Source: a virus. From it: a stretch of DNA of 64,000 nt. Of the stretch, positions 39,261-49,147 are shown piece after piece; position 1 is the stretch's first letter; every line of letters begins with the position of its first letter. The stretch spans positions 1 to 64,000 of the IMG/VR virus record IMGVR_UViG_3300047494_000104; one strand, 5' to 3'. Made by a program: the position numbers and the translations under genes. The notes under the pieces were generated by a model. The model searched no databases and had not been told where the DNA came from. It saw only the letters and a program-made list of their open reading frames with translations.

Positions 39261-42200
39261 GCTTGCCAGCGACTATGGCGGGGATCTTCTTTTGCCCGTC
39301 GCCACTCTCGTTTCCGGCGGAAGCAAAATCGCCGCCGGGATGCAGCTCGTGGGCGGCATCATCGTTACCAAGGTTCTCGGTCCTCTGGGGGCCGTCGCCG
39401 GCATCATGAGCGGCATCATCGTATCCCTTGTGAAATGGGAACAGACGGCTCAGCTCGTGGCACGCGCGATGGACAAGGCGGCGGCCAAGGAAGCGATGAC
39501 GAAACAGTTTGCCGAGCTCACCAAGAGCGTTGCGACCGCCAAGGCCCGGCTTCAGGATCTCTTTCAGTTCGCCGAAAAATCGCCCTTCCGCTTCGAAAGC
39601 GTGATTGAGGGCGGCAAAGCGCTGCAGCAACTCACGAAGGGCGCGCTGATTACCCAGGACAACCTCAAGCTGGTTGGAGATGTGGCAGCGGCTTCCGGGC
39701 AACAATTTGGCACGGCCGCGGAGAAGGTGGGCGCATTCTACGGCGACCTTCAGGACGGCCGACCGGTGCGCGCGTCGGCGGAAGAACTGCGCAACATGGG
39801 CGTTATCTCCCAAACGACAGTTGAGCGCGTCGTCGCCCTTCAAGCCGCTGGTGCTGGATTAAGTTCCACATGGAACATTGCGCGCGCGGACCTCGAGAAA
39901 GCTCAAGGGGCGATGCAGGGCGTTTCGCAGACGATCGAGGATCTTCAGGGGAAGAAGGAAACGACCAAGGCGGGCATCGTGGCGCCGGCAGGGCAGATCT
40001 ACAACGACGGCATGAAGCGCGGGCTCGAGGCGCAAAATCAGTTGCTCGAAAAGGCGGCGCCGGTGCTGACTCAGATCTTCCAAATTGTCGCCCGGGTATC
40101 GGTCGGGTTCGGCTACCTCCAGAGCGGCATCGTGCGGATGATCGGATCGATTCCCGGGCTCACGACGCTTCTCGGAGGTCTTTCGATCGCGTTCGCAACC
40201 TTGGCGACGTCGGCGCTGGCACTCTCTGCCCTGAAGCTGGCCGCGTTCTTTCGGGATTCCGCGCTCGGGCTCAACAGCTACGCGGCGTCCGTGCGGCGCG
40301 CCACGGCCGAAACGGAGGATCTCACCAAAGCGACCATTCTGCAAACTGAGGCCGAAAGAATCGCGGCCAACGCGGCCGGCCCGGCGATCTCGGGAACCTA
40401 CGCGGCTGAACAGGCGGAAAAAGCGGGCGCTCAGAAGGCGGTGATCAAGATGAAAACTGGCGCGCGATCCGTTGGCGGCGGCCTGTCGACCATTTTTCAG
40501 GGCGCGCAGACGGCTTTCAATGAGGCGCGGCGGCCGGCTGGATCCTTCGGTCCCGAGCTTCCGCCCAACTATGTTGCTAACGTTGCGTCCGCTGGCGCCA
40601 AAGAGGCGGTGGTGGGCACGGAAGCCGTCGCCATGGGCGCGGGCGCCAAGCTGGCCACTGGGGCGGTAAAGCTGCTCGGAGAAGGGGTGTCCTATCTCGC
40701 CAAGGGGCTCGGGATGCTTTTCACCGGAGCCGGGGCGGTGGTGAGCGTTTTTGCGGTGCTGGCCGTCGGGGCGACGATTCTCTGGAATAAGTACGAGACG
40801 GCGTCGGAAGCCATCAAAACGTTCAATGACGCGACGGCGGAATCGGTAAAGCAGCTCAAGCAACAGAGCGACAACATTCAGACGGCGACCGATCAGGCGG
40901 CGGCGTACCAAAAAGCGATCGAACTGGTAAAGACGGGCCAGGATGAACTCAACGCCGCGATGGCCGAAAAGAGCTCCGCGCCCGTCATTGGCGGATTGCT
41001 GGACTATTTCAACCAGGTCGACGGCAAGATCAAAGCAGCCAAGGACGCCATCGCCCAGGGAACAGGTCTCCAGACTCAGATCAAGGGCAAGCAGGGCCTC
41101 GCACTGTCCGACGACCAGAACAAGCAAGTGCTCGATTTCCAACTCGGGGCGCAGCAGGCGGCGCAACAGCGGGAGCTTGTCGGGGTATCTCCGGAGCGGC
41201 AGGCAGCAATTCTTCAGCAGCGCGCAGATGCGGCGGCCAAAGAGCAGGCGGCTCAAATCGATGTTCAGAAGCGGCTTGCGCAACAGCAGCTCAATCTCAC
41301 TCCAGAGCAGCAGACTGCGATGGGATCCGAGCAGACGGATCAAAAGGCCGTCGACGAGGCCAAGGCCAAAGAAGACGCGGAAAAAGCGCGTTTAGTGAAC
41401 GCGAACAAGGCGGGGCGCCGGGTCAACACTGATTCCATTCGATCTGACATCGCTAAAGCGACCGCCGATCGCGAGAAAGCCGAAGCGTCAGCGGCCCAGA
41501 ACGCATCATTACGTAATGGCGTGAACGCGGCCCAGACAGGCATCATGGCCACCTACGGCGGTGAGCAGGGCAAAATCAATGCGCAGCTCGCCCAGCCTGA
41601 TTTGACGCAGGAGAAGCGCCAAGAACTCGGGCGGCAGCTCGTTGTGACTCAAGCGCGGCTGGCAAATCCTGCCGAACAAGAGGCTCAGGCGGCATCCGCG
41701 ACCCAGCAGCTCGGTATCTCCAAGGCGCAGTCGGCCGCGGAAGCCCCCATTCTCGCCGAACAGGCCAAGGCCGTCCAGGGCGCTCCATTTACGCCGGAAG
41801 AAGAGCTCGAGTCGCAACAGAAGATCACCGATGCAAAGAAGGATCAGTTGGACCAGACGGGCAAGCTTAACGGCATGACTCAGGACCAGATTGATCAGGC
41901 CAAACAGGCGCTCGACACAGAACAGGCCGGCCGGAAACAGGCGCTCGAGTACCGCACGAAACAGGCCGAGGCAGCGAAAAAGCTCCAAGACATCGATCAA
42001 GCCGTCGCGGAGATCAACGCAGAAGCGCTCGGCACCGCCAAGGACCAGTGGGGCACTCTACAGGATCAAGTGCGAGCCATTCAGGCGCGCAAAGATCTCA
42101 CCAAAGAGGAGCAGGCCAATGCCATCCAGCTTCTCAAGATCTCGCAGGAACAGGCGGCGCTCGAAGCATACCGGAGCCAAGAGGCGACGAAACTTGCTGG

Positions 42201-43134
42201 CAACCAACTTCGTAGCCAAGCGCTTTTAATGACCGGGCACCTCGCCGAATCACGGCAGCTCGAAAATCAATCATCGATCGAGGCGGCCAACAATCGGCAG
42301 AAGGAGCGCGAAGCGCAATACACCGCCCAAAACATTGCTGGCGGAAAATATGCCAGCAATGATGCGGCCAAGGCGTCCGCGATTCAGCAGGCGGCGGACG
42401 ATCGCAAAAACGACGCGCTGGATAGCTTCCTTGCCAAGAATAAGGAAATAGCGGACATGACCAAGCAGACGGCCGTTGGGCCCATTGCTCCTAATTCGGT
42501 CAATAAATTCACTCCGGAAGAAGCAGAGGCAGGACGGCAGGCGGGATTTGGCGTCTCCGATAATGACGTCGATCAAGATCAGAAGTCTCCAGCCCGCACC
42601 GATGAATATCCCGCTCAGCCTCGGCCCGCGCAACAGCCGGAATCTCCTCAAGACGAAAGCATGCGAGAACAAGACAGGCTCCATGGAGCGGCGGAAGCGT
42701 CGACCGGTACTCAGCGAGACGAGATCTTGAAGAAAATGCTCACCTTCGGAGGTTCGGACAGCCTGCCGTCGGCTAATCGTCCGCAGAACTGGATCTACGA
42801 CAAAATGGGCCCTGGCGCTTCTCAACAGGCGGCCGCAAGCAAAGGAAACATTCCTCAGCTTGGTGGGCCGAGCCCGCTCGATGCGCCGGAAGGCGGCGGC
42901 CATCACGGAATGGGTAGTCTGGGCCATGAAGGACTTGGCGCGCAAAAGGGCGGCGGCAGACATTTTGGCATGGACGCCGTTTTAGGGGCGGTGGCGAAGC
43001 CGGCGTCTTCGCAGGTCAAGCCGACCGATCCTCTTTTGACAGAAAACCAGAAGCAGACGGGGCTGTTGACGGTCATCGCGACGAACTCGGCTAAATGGGC
43101 TGCGAGTAGTTCTGAAAAGAAGGAAGCGATATAG
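39238..43134 (+). CDS. Tape measure protein
   Basis: A 1298-aa protein, mostly helical, with hydrophobic segments near the N-terminus (MQLVGGIIVTKVLGPLGAVA, GIMSGIIVSLVKW) and near 510 (VVSVFAVLAVGATILW), and long Gln/Ala/Lys coiled-coil repeats in between. Sets tail length (about 0.15 nm per residue in siphophages, so roughly 190 nm). GGAGG precedes ATG 39238, which overlaps the upstream gene by 23 bp. A copy of the CATTACGTAATG palindrome lies inside the coding region at 41507. Confidence 0.85.
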   Translation: MATPRLSKLASDYGGDLLLPVATLVSGGSKIAAGMQLVGGIIVTKVLGPLGAVAGIMSGIIVSLVKWEQTAQLVARAMDKAAAKEAMTKQFAELTKSVATAKARLQDLFQFAEKSPFRFESVIEGGKALQQLTKGALITQDNLKLVGDVAAASGQQFGTAAEKVGAFYGDLQDGRPVRASAEELRNMGVISQTTVERVVALQAAGAGLSSTWNIARADLEKAQGAMQGVSQTIEDLQGKKETTKAGIVAPAGQIYNDGMKRGLEAQNQLLEKAAPVLTQIFQIVARVSVGFGYLQSGIVRMIGSIPGLTTLLGGLSIAFATLATSALALSALKLAAFFRDSALGLNSYAASVRRATAETEDLTKATILQTEAERIAANAAGPAISGTYAAEQAEKAGAQKAVIKMKTGARSVGGGLSTIFQGAQTAFNEARRPAGSFGPELPPNYVANVASAGAKEAVVGTEAVAMGAGAKLATGAVKLLGEGVSYLAKGLGMLFTGAGAVVSVFAVLAVGATILWNKYETASEAIKTFNDATAESVKQLKQQSDNIQTATDQAAAYQKAIELVKTGQDELNAAMAEKSSAPVIGGLLDYFNQVDGKIKAAKDAIAQGTGLQTQIKGKQGLALSDDQNKQVLDFQLGAQQAAQQRELVGVSPERQAAILQQRADAAAKEQAAQIDVQKRLAQQQLNLTPEQQTAMGSEQTDQKAVDEAKAKEDAEKARLVNANKAGRRVNTDSIRSDIAKATADREKAEASAAQNASLRNGVNAAQTGIMATYGGEQGKINAQLAQPDLTQEKRQELGRQLVVTQARLANPAEQEAQAASATQQLGISKAQSAAEAPILAEQAKAVQGAPFTPEEELESQQKITDAKKDQLDQTGKLNGMTQDQIDQAKQALDTEQAGRKQALEYRTKQAEAAKKLQDIDQAVAEINAEALGTAKDQWGTLQDQVRAIQARKDLTKEEQANAIQLLKISQEQAALEAYRSQEATKLAGNQLRSQALLMTGHLAESRQLENQSSIEAANNRQKEREAQYTAQNIAGGKYASNDAAKASAIQQAADDRKNDALDSFLAKNKEIADMTKQTAVGPIAPNSVNKFTPEEAEAGRQAGFGVSDNDVDQDQKSPARTDEYPAQPRPAQQPESPQDESMREQDRLHGAAEASTGTQRDEILKKMLTFGGSDSLPSANRPQNWIYDKMGPGASQQAAASKGNIPQLGGPSPLDAPEGGGHHGMGSLGHEGLGAQKGGGRHFGMDAVLGAVAKPASSQVKPTDPLLTENQKQTGLLTVIATNSAKWAASSSEKKEAI
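41507..41518. repeat. CATTACGTAATG palindrome inside the tape measure gene
   Basis: Exact 12-bp copy, not extended by flanks. Encodes part of an ordinary helical stretch, so its presence is not explained by a start region. Confidence 0.5.
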
Positions 43135-43136
43135 CC

Positions 43137-43835
43137 ATGCCTACCTCAAACCCTCCATCGCTGACCATCGTCAAAAATGGTATTGTCGAGCTAACCTACC
43201 GCGGGTCGATCGCGCTCACCATTCAAGCCGTGGGCCGTGTTTCAGTCAGCAGATATGGCTTGGCTGAAGGCGATGTGACCTGGAAAGCGCCCACGTCGCT
43301 CATTTCCGACTTGGCTCCCGCATTCGGCAGCGTGCATCCTGTTTTTGCGTGGCTCAATCTTGAAACGGTCACCTTCGATTACGATAAAGCCTACAGCACC
43401 ATCACCGGCCACTACGCCGGCGCCTTTCCTGGCGCGATCTCGGTTTACGATTACCAGCCCAGCACGGCTACGGTGCCAATTCAGGCCAGTCCGAATCTTT
43501 CTTCTATTCTCAGTGCAGCCGGCGCGGCGGGCACGGACTATATCGCCAATCCGGACGGTTCCTATAGCTTCAAGGCATCAGCCGGGGACAATCTCGGCGG
43601 TTACACGGAATATATGATCTCGAAAGGGTTCTATGTCGAGAGCTCGGTTTCCTCGAGCCCACCGGATTGCAGCGCGGACTGCACGCAAACATCTCCCGAC
43701 GGATCTCCACCTTCGACCAGCGGCAACTGGCTTCAGATGCCCACGTTCTTTCAACAGCGCGCCCTCGTTTACGACATCCGCCGGTCTTGGCAAAACTCCG
43801 GACCGCGTGAACTTCCGTCTTCCGTCTACGGCTAA
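43137..43835 (+). CDS. Distal tail protein-like
   Basis: A 232-aa beta-rich protein (TIVKNGIVELTYRGSIALTI, FDYDKAYSTITGHYAGAFPG) directly after the tape measure gene, the usual place for distal tail or minor tail proteins. Four Cys near the C-terminus (DCSADC). No firm family. Confidence 0.45.
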   Translation: MPTSNPPSLTIVKNGIVELTYRGSIALTIQAVGRVSVSRYGLAEGDVTWKAPTSLISDLAPAFGSVHPVFAWLNLETVTFDYDKAYSTITGHYAGAFPGAISVYDYQPSTATVPIQASPNLSSILSAAGAAGTDYIANPDGSYSFKASAGDNLGGYTEYMISKGFYVESSVSSSPPDCSADCTQTSPDGSPPSTSGNWLQMPTFFQQRALVYDIRRSWQNSGPRELPSSVYG

Positions 43836-44506
43836 TGGACTCGCTCATTTCACTCCTCAATCAGAAGACGGCTACGCCGGGGAAAAGGTACGACCTTTCC
43901 GGGGATACCTTCAATCTGCTCAAGAGGCTGATCATCGCGCTCTGGCGGCTCGAGAACGTCGGAGACACGAGCACGGTGAGGGTTTTGCACAACGGTCTTG
44001 CGGGAGCACTTTTAAATGGAAGCGCGCCCTCTGTGACGCAGAGCGTCGCAACGCCCAAGTCTTTCCAAGAGATCGGCCTCGTTCCAGTCGATGGCGACAC
44101 CACCGGCGATTCCGGTTATACCCTGACCCTTCAGCCAGGCGTGGTGAATGCGAATGTTAGCCCCACTGTCGGGGGGACTTATATGTGGCAGCTTATCAGC
44201 AATGGGGCCATGCCTCCGGTTTACGCGCTCCCCACGCTAACGGTGTATAAAGGCGATTATGTTTACCTCGGAGGCACGGTGGCTGGCGGTTACCTGACCG
44301 ACTGCATCGTCACCGCCGGATCGACCGATCCCAGCACGCTCGAAACCGATGGCTACACCACCAAGCTCATCGGCACCGTGGACCCTTCTACCGGCGCGTG
44401 GGTCCAAGCTTTTACCGGCAACTTGCTCTACACCGCTTCGGCCGCCTACTGGGCGGCGGGCTCGCGTCTTGTCATCCATACCTGGCAGGGAACGGGGGGC
44501 GGGTGA
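43835..44506 (+). CDS. Minor tail protein-like
   Basis: A 223-aa protein with a helical N-terminus (LLKRLIIALWRLENV) and a Thr/Gly/Ser-rich beta region (TLTVYKGDYVYLGGTVAGGY). Its ATG overlaps the upstream stop (TAATG). Positional assignment to the tail tip. Confidence 0.45.
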   Translation: MDSLISLLNQKTATPGKRYDLSGDTFNLLKRLIIALWRLENVGDTSTVRVLHNGLAGALLNGSAPSVTQSVATPKSFQEIGLVPVDGDTTGDSGYTLTLQPGVVNANVSPTVGGTYMWQLISNGAMPPVYALPTLTVYKGDYVYLGGTVAGGYLTDCIVTAGSTDPSTLETDGYTTKLIGTVDPSTGAWVQAFTGNLLYTASAAYWAAGSRLVIHTWQGTGGG

Positions 44507-45723
44507 GTCACCTAACCATCACCGGAAATTTTCCGCAATTCCGGCCTCCTAACTTCGCCGGCCTGGGCCTCTATGTGAAACAGGGCGACGGTTCGATCTT
44601 TGAACTTAGTTCGTCGGGAAACACCTATTCTACTTCAGGTTTCGCCGGTTTTGATGCCTTCATCGGTTGGTCTGTGGACCCATCCATAACGTATTTCATA
44701 CCGAACGGCGACGCCGTCATCCCTTACGGCTATCTCAAGACAACTAACACGCTTTACGGCTACTCGGATGACGGCAGCCCCGCCACCGCAGCGGACTATA
44801 CCACCTCGTTAACGGGTCCGACATTCTTATCCGTATCGCAGACGATTGAGCACGATTCCGTCAACGACATTGATTATATCTCCCTCGCATCTCTCACCCT
44901 TCCCGGCGACGACACCCCGCTGGCCGGGTGGGTGGGAGGCGACCCGCCGGCCACCGCGTCCGCCGCCATCTTCGGTGGTGTGCAGGATTACCTCCCCTCG
45001 CTTTTCGGTGTTCCGGTTGGAGCCTTTCTTGCAGATTCGTCGGGGTTCCCTAATGCAAACGGGCAGATCGTCTACGTTTTTGCAAACAGCCTTTTCCCTG
45101 CCTTCGATATGAGCGATGGCTGGTACGCCACCATCACGACCACGTCGATCATTGGCGGAGTCACAACCACGACCTCGCGGAGCAGCCCCACCTTGTTTAT
45201 TGATGGTGCGGGCAATTACCCTTCCAACGAGTACACTCCGAAGCCCGGTTACACGCTCACCTCGCAAACCTCCTCTACCCGCGTATGGACCAAGGGCAGC
45301 GACACCATCACCATTGCCCTGAGCGCGCCAGCCACGAGACTCACGCCTTCGGACTGGGCCGCCGACGGCGATCCCGTCATTAACGTTCGCGCCGGTCAGG
45401 CGCTGATCTACGGAACATCGACCGTGACGGTTTATAATGGCCTCGGCAGTCTTACCGCGCTTTCCAATAGCTGGAATCCTACCACCCACATGCTGGATCA
45501 AACCTTTACCACCACCGTTCCCGTCAGCAATGGCTATTTGTTCGGCGTCGATCTGTCGAACCCCGACTCGCCCGTAACCGCAATTGAGCCCGTCGCTACC
45601 ACTGGCACGCTCACGCCCGACGGAAACACGGTCAGCGAGCCGCGCAAACTCTTTTATCAATCCGGCATCGCATGGGATTTCTACATCGGCGACGGAAGAT
45701 TTACCCTTATGGCATCGGTGTAA
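44503..45723 (+). CDS. Tail tip/fibre-associated protein
   Basis: A 406-aa beta-rich protein (GTG at 44503, GTGA overlap): LTITGNFPQFRPPNFAGLGL, DGWYATITTTSIIGGVTTTT, SDWAADGDPVINVRAGQALI. Rich in Thr, Ser, Gly and Tyr, as in virion surface proteins. No family recognised. Confidence 0.45.
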   Translation: MSHLTITGNFPQFRPPNFAGLGLYVKQGDGSIFELSSSGNTYSTSGFAGFDAFIGWSVDPSITYFIPNGDAVIPYGYLKTTNTLYGYSDDGSPATAADYTTSLTGPTFLSVSQTIEHDSVNDIDYISLASLTLPGDDTPLAGWVGGDPPATASAAIFGGVQDYLPSLFGVPVGAFLADSSGFPNANGQIVYVFANSLFPAFDMSDGWYATITTTSIIGGVTTTTSRSSPTLFIDGAGNYPSNEYTPKPGYTLTSQTSSTRVWTKGSDTITIALSAPATRLTPSDWAADGDPVINVRAGQALIYGTSTVTVYNGLGSLTALSNSWNPTTHMLDQTFTTTVPVSNGYLFGVDLSNPDSPVTAIEPVATTGTLTPDGNTVSEPRKLFYQSGIAWDFYIGDGRFTLMASV

Positions 45724-45734
45724 CCATTCGGGCG

Positions 45735-45740
45735 TTGACA
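45735..45740 (+). promoter_or_regulatory. TTGACA 14 nt before start 45755
   Basis: Shortly after the stop of 44503-45723 and 14 nt before the next ATG. Confidence 0.35.
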
Positions 45741-45754
45741 GCGAAACGACAGAT

Positions 45755-45955
45755 ATGATCGAACCACTCACTCCGGTAACCCTCGAAGCTTCAGAAGTTA
45801 TCGCCGTTGCTGACGCGCCCGCCATCTTAACCGCGTTGACGACAGCGCCCTTTCCGGCTCTTCCTGCCGGCAAGACAATCGACGAAATCAGCATTCTTCA
45901 GATCGTCAAACAGGCAAACGGCTCGTACAAGTGGGACGTTCGCTTCAGCAAATAA
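45755..45955 (+). CDS. Hypothetical 66-aa protein
   Basis: Starts MIEPLTPVTLEASEVIAVAD and ends IVKQANGSYKWDVRFSK; probably a small adapter among fibre genes. No family recognised. Confidence 0.5.
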   Translation: MIEPLTPVTLEASEVIAVADAPAILTALTTAPFPALPAGKTIDEISILQIVKQANGSYKWDVRFSK

Positions 45956-45960
45956 TCCCC

Positions 45961-46299
45961 ATGAAAACCTACCTTTCAATCCTTCTTTGCGCCCTGCTGT
46001 CGACCGGACCGCTTTTGGCGGCCATTAACGTCAATCAGGTCAGCATTCCCACGACAGCCGGAGGCACGCTAATCTGGCAACCGTCTGTCCAGACTCCGAA
46101 TACGTCCAAAATGGGCATTACGATTCTGAACACGGACGCCACGAACACCGTCTACGTCGGCAATCAAGGCGTCACTGCGAGCACCGGGTTTCCGCTCAAA
46201 GCTGGCGCGGCGGTCACCTTTCGAACTCAAGGGCCTGTTTACGGCCTGGGCGTTGGAGGCACCGTTGTTGTAGCCTACGTCGCGGACGACAACCAATAA
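45961..46299 (+). CDS. Secreted/virion beta protein with signal peptide
   Basis: A 112-aa protein with an apparent signal peptide ([20 protein letters not shown], then A/INVNQV) and a beta-sandwich-like body ([20 protein letters not shown]). Bodies like this occur in phage fibre-associated proteins, but export signals do not. Confidence 0.5.
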   Translation: MKTYLSILLCALLSTGPLLAAINVNQVSIPTTAGGTLIWQPSVQTPNTSKMGITILNTDATNTVYVGNQGVTASTGFPLKAGAAVTFRTQGPVYGLGVGGTVVVAYVADDNQ

Positions 46300-46303
46300 C
46301 GCC

Positions 46304-48787
46304 ATGATAAAAACCATCTTCGCGCTGGTCCTTCTTTCGACGGGCCTTGCGATCGGGCAATATACGCCTCCTTCTGGCGGCGGGGGCGGCGGTGGCTCAT
46401 ATACGGCAGGCACCGGGCTAACGCTTTCCGGCACACAATTCAGCGTCACTCCTTCAACTTACGCGCCGTGGATCGGCTCTACGTCGATCACCACGCTCGG
46501 CCCGATCACGACTGGCACTTGGAACGGCACGGCCATCGGGAACGCCTATCTCGCCAACAGCGCCATCACGCTCAACACCCATTCCGTTTCCCTCGGCGGG
46601 TCGCTATCGCTGACGGTTGTCGATCTTGGCGCGCCTTCCGCCAACATCGCGATCCAAAACTCCTCGGCGCTTGTCGTCATTGGTGCATCGATCTCGCAAG
46701 GCTACCGCAACACCAATCCCTTCGCTCAAGATTGGGCTTACCTCATTTCCCAGAGCGCGCAGTTTGCCGGAAAGCTGAAGACCTACACGACTAACGGCAC
46801 AGTCTCAAGCGCGGCGGGCGGGGCTGGCGCATGGACTGCCTCGCTTGCGGTCTCCAGCGCCACCGGCATTACGGTTGGCCAGCAGGTCACCGGCAGCGGA
46901 GGCACGGGCGTTATTCCTGCGGGCACCATCGTCGGCTTCGTGACCGGCACGACCGTCACGCTTTCCTGCCAAAACACGACGGGCTCGAATCCCTTCACCA
47001 ACGGCACGATCACGACCGTCACCTGCACCGACCTGATCCAAGGCGCGGTCGGCTCGGCTCAAAGTCCTGCCGGAACTGTGGGCGGTCAAACGGTCACAAC
47101 AAGTGGAACGGCCTCATCGGGCGCAACGACAATCACGCTCACGACGTCGCCTACCGCGCCCTCGGGTGCGATGGCGGTCGATCCCGCGAATCTGGTTACT
47201 GGCATTCCCCTCGGCACAACAGGAACGCTTTCGGGCACGACGCTGACGCTATCCGCGCCGCTGACCGCATCAGTCGCGTCCGGAACCTCGATCACGCTCG
47301 GAGGAAACAACATCACCGACCGGCTTGAGGCGGACCTTTACCCGCATCGATCAACCGCCAACGGCGGCGATGGCGGAACGAATCCCATCGTAATTCTTGG
47401 TGATGATAACGCCTTAAACGACATCGGTAATGGTGGCGCTTCTGCGAGCACGATTGAGACTGCGATAAGCGCTGCGATTACCCAAGCCAAGGCATGGGGC
47501 TATACGGTTATGGCTTTAACGCCGACTCAGGTTTCTTACGGAAGCAACGGTTTCACGAATGTATGGACGGCCACTCCCAACACCACGCGATTCACAATTT
47601 GCAACTGGCTTCGCAGCAGTTCCTCGGGCGCAAATCTAGTCATCGACGCGGGAGGCCAAGCGGTGACCGATCCTTCCAACGCCTACGCCACTTACTACTA
47701 TTCCGATGGCATTCATTTGGTCGCGGCAGGTCATGTTGCCATCGCCAATCTGATTACCGGCCAGCTTGTCAGCGCCAGCCCGAACTACTTTCAGCAAGGA
47801 CCGATCACCTCTGATTTTAATGTGTTTCCGAATGGCATCAGCCTCGGCTCCGGCACGCCTGCCGCCTACAACCCGTCTAACGTCATTCAAAGTTCGGCGG
47901 GTACATTCGCGCTAAGCGCGGCGGGCGCGTGGAATGCGGGGAGTTACACGGCAGGTGGAGTTTTCCAGTGCAATTCCAGCACGACCGGTTTTTTCGACCA
48001 ATCACTGACCGGCCAGTTTTACTGGAATGATGCCGCCTTGGGTCGCACGGCTACGGGGATGGTTTCTTCCATCGCCTCCGCGCAGACCAGTCATGCCAAT
48101 CAGCCCACCACCTTGGGTGGACTACAAGCGGGGATATTGCTGGCTTCCGTCACGCCGCCGATTAACTCGTTGGTGCTCAGTACGCATGGCACACCAAACA
48201 CAACGACCTACACCTACGTTCTTGCGGGTTACGATGTGCTTGGAAACTTCGTTAACGCCTATCCCCAAACCATCACCACGGGTCCTACGACGCTCTCGAG
48301 TTCTAATTATATTGGCCTCAATGGCACTGCTTCCACGGATCGATGCTACTCGGTCAAACTCTACCGCACTGCGGGAGGAGCCACGCAGGGGCTCATCGGC
48401 AACTATGTCGGATACTCTGCCAGCGCGATCAACATCAACGATCAGGGCTTGGTCGGAGATGGCTCGACCGCGCCGAGCACGACCGCCGCGAATACGACCG
48501 GCTTCGTGCAGATGGATCACGCCAACATTAACGCAGCGCAAACGACCGTCAGCGGCTCAACCTCGGGAAGCGCGGTATTCTCTCAGCCGTTTCAGGGTTC
48601 GAGTTATAAAAACGTTATTATTCACACAACAGCTCTCCTCGGTACGGCGTCTTACACTTTTCCAGTTGCCTTCACTAATACGCCGGTTGTGGTGAATTCC
48701 GATGGAGTTGCCACAAACGTTTCGACAACAGCCGTTACGGTCACAGGAACAACAACGACGGATACGATTATTTTGGAAGGCAATTAA
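46304..48787 (+). CDS. Tail fibre with split SGNH/GDSL hydrolase domain
   Basis: An 827-aa protein. An apparent signal peptide ([19 protein letters not shown]) is followed by a Gly-rich linker. A hydrolase domain of SGNH type has block I VVIGASIS (Ser near 129), [10 protein letters not shown] (Asn near 372) and [10 protein letters not shown] (Asp/His near 468-471). Between block I and the rest lies about 200 residues of beta repeats ([11 protein letters not shown]...GTTVTLSC). The C-terminus ([20 protein letters not shown]) resembles fibre tip domains. Likely a receptor-binding protein that deacetylates host glycan. Confidence 0.65.
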   Translation: MIKTIFALVLLSTGLAIGQYTPPSGGGGGGGSYTAGTGLTLSGTQFSVTPSTYAPWIGSTSITTLGPITTGTWNGTAIGNAYLANSAITLNTHSVSLGGSLSLTVVDLGAPSANIAIQNSSALVVIGASISQGYRNTNPFAQDWAYLISQSAQFAGKLKTYTTNGTVSSAAGGAGAWTASLAVSSATGITVGQQVTGSGGTGVIPAGTIVGFVTGTTVTLSCQNTTGSNPFTNGTITTVTCTDLIQGAVGSAQSPAGTVGGQTVTTSGTASSGATTITLTTSPTAPSGAMAVDPANLVTGIPLGTTGTLSGTTLTLSAPLTASVASGTSITLGGNNITDRLEADLYPHRSTANGGDGGTNPIVILGDDNALNDIGNGGASASTIETAISAAITQAKAWGYTVMALTPTQVSYGSNGFTNVWTATPNTTRFTICNWLRSSSSGANLVIDAGGQAVTDPSNAYATYYYSDGIHLVAAGHVAIANLITGQLVSASPNYFQQGPITSDFNVFPNGISLGSGTPAAYNPSNVIQSSAGTFALSAAGAWNAGSYTAGGVFQCNSSTTGFFDQSLTGQFYWNDAALGRTATGMVSSIASAQTSHANQPTTLGGLQAGILLASVTPPINSLVLSTHGTPNTTTYTYVLAGYDVLGNFVNAYPQTITTGPTTLSSSNYIGLNGTASTDRCYSVKLYRTAGGATQGLIGNYVGYSASAININDQGLVGDGSTAPSTTAANTTGFVQMDHANINAAQTTVSGSTSGSAVFSQPFQGSSYKNVIIHTTALLGTASYTFPVAFTNTPVVVNSDGVATNVSTTAVTVTGTTTTDTIILEGN

Positions 48788-49146
48788 TGGGCGATCTTCA
48801 ATACAGAAACGCCGTTTGCAGTAAAAAGATCATCGATGTTGCCGACAAGATGGAAGCAAACATTGAAAAGGCGAAACTCTGCTATGAAGTCGAACAATCC
48901 TTTATCGCCGAGCATGCGACCAAGTGGCGAGAGCACTGCCGGGCAACCAAAGCCGAAGTGGCTCGCTTCATGCGCGTTAGTCACGCCAGCGTCAGCTTTC
49001 TCGAGCAAAACAAAATGCGCTGGACCAAATCTCTCGTCGTCAGCTACGTCAGAGCGTGTAACCTTAAGCATTCCAAGCCAAGCGTGATACCTCGCCGAGG
49101 CGTGCAAAGAACCCCACGAATTTTCAACATCCGAAAGGGAAAATAA
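48787..49146 (+). CDS. HTH protein
   Basis: A 119-aa basic protein. Residues ~53-80 (KAEVARFMRVSHASVSFLEQ...) form a helix-turn-helix, XRE-like. It is placed between fibre and glycosidase genes, so it may regulate late genes. ATG overlaps the upstream stop by one base. Confidence 0.6.
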   Translation: MGDLQYRNAVCSKKIIDVADKMEANIEKAKLCYEVEQSFIAEHATKWREHCRATKAEVARFMRVSHASVSFLEQNKMRWTKSLVVSYVRACNLKHSKPSVIPRRGVQRTPRIFNIRKGK

Positions 49147-49147
49147 T

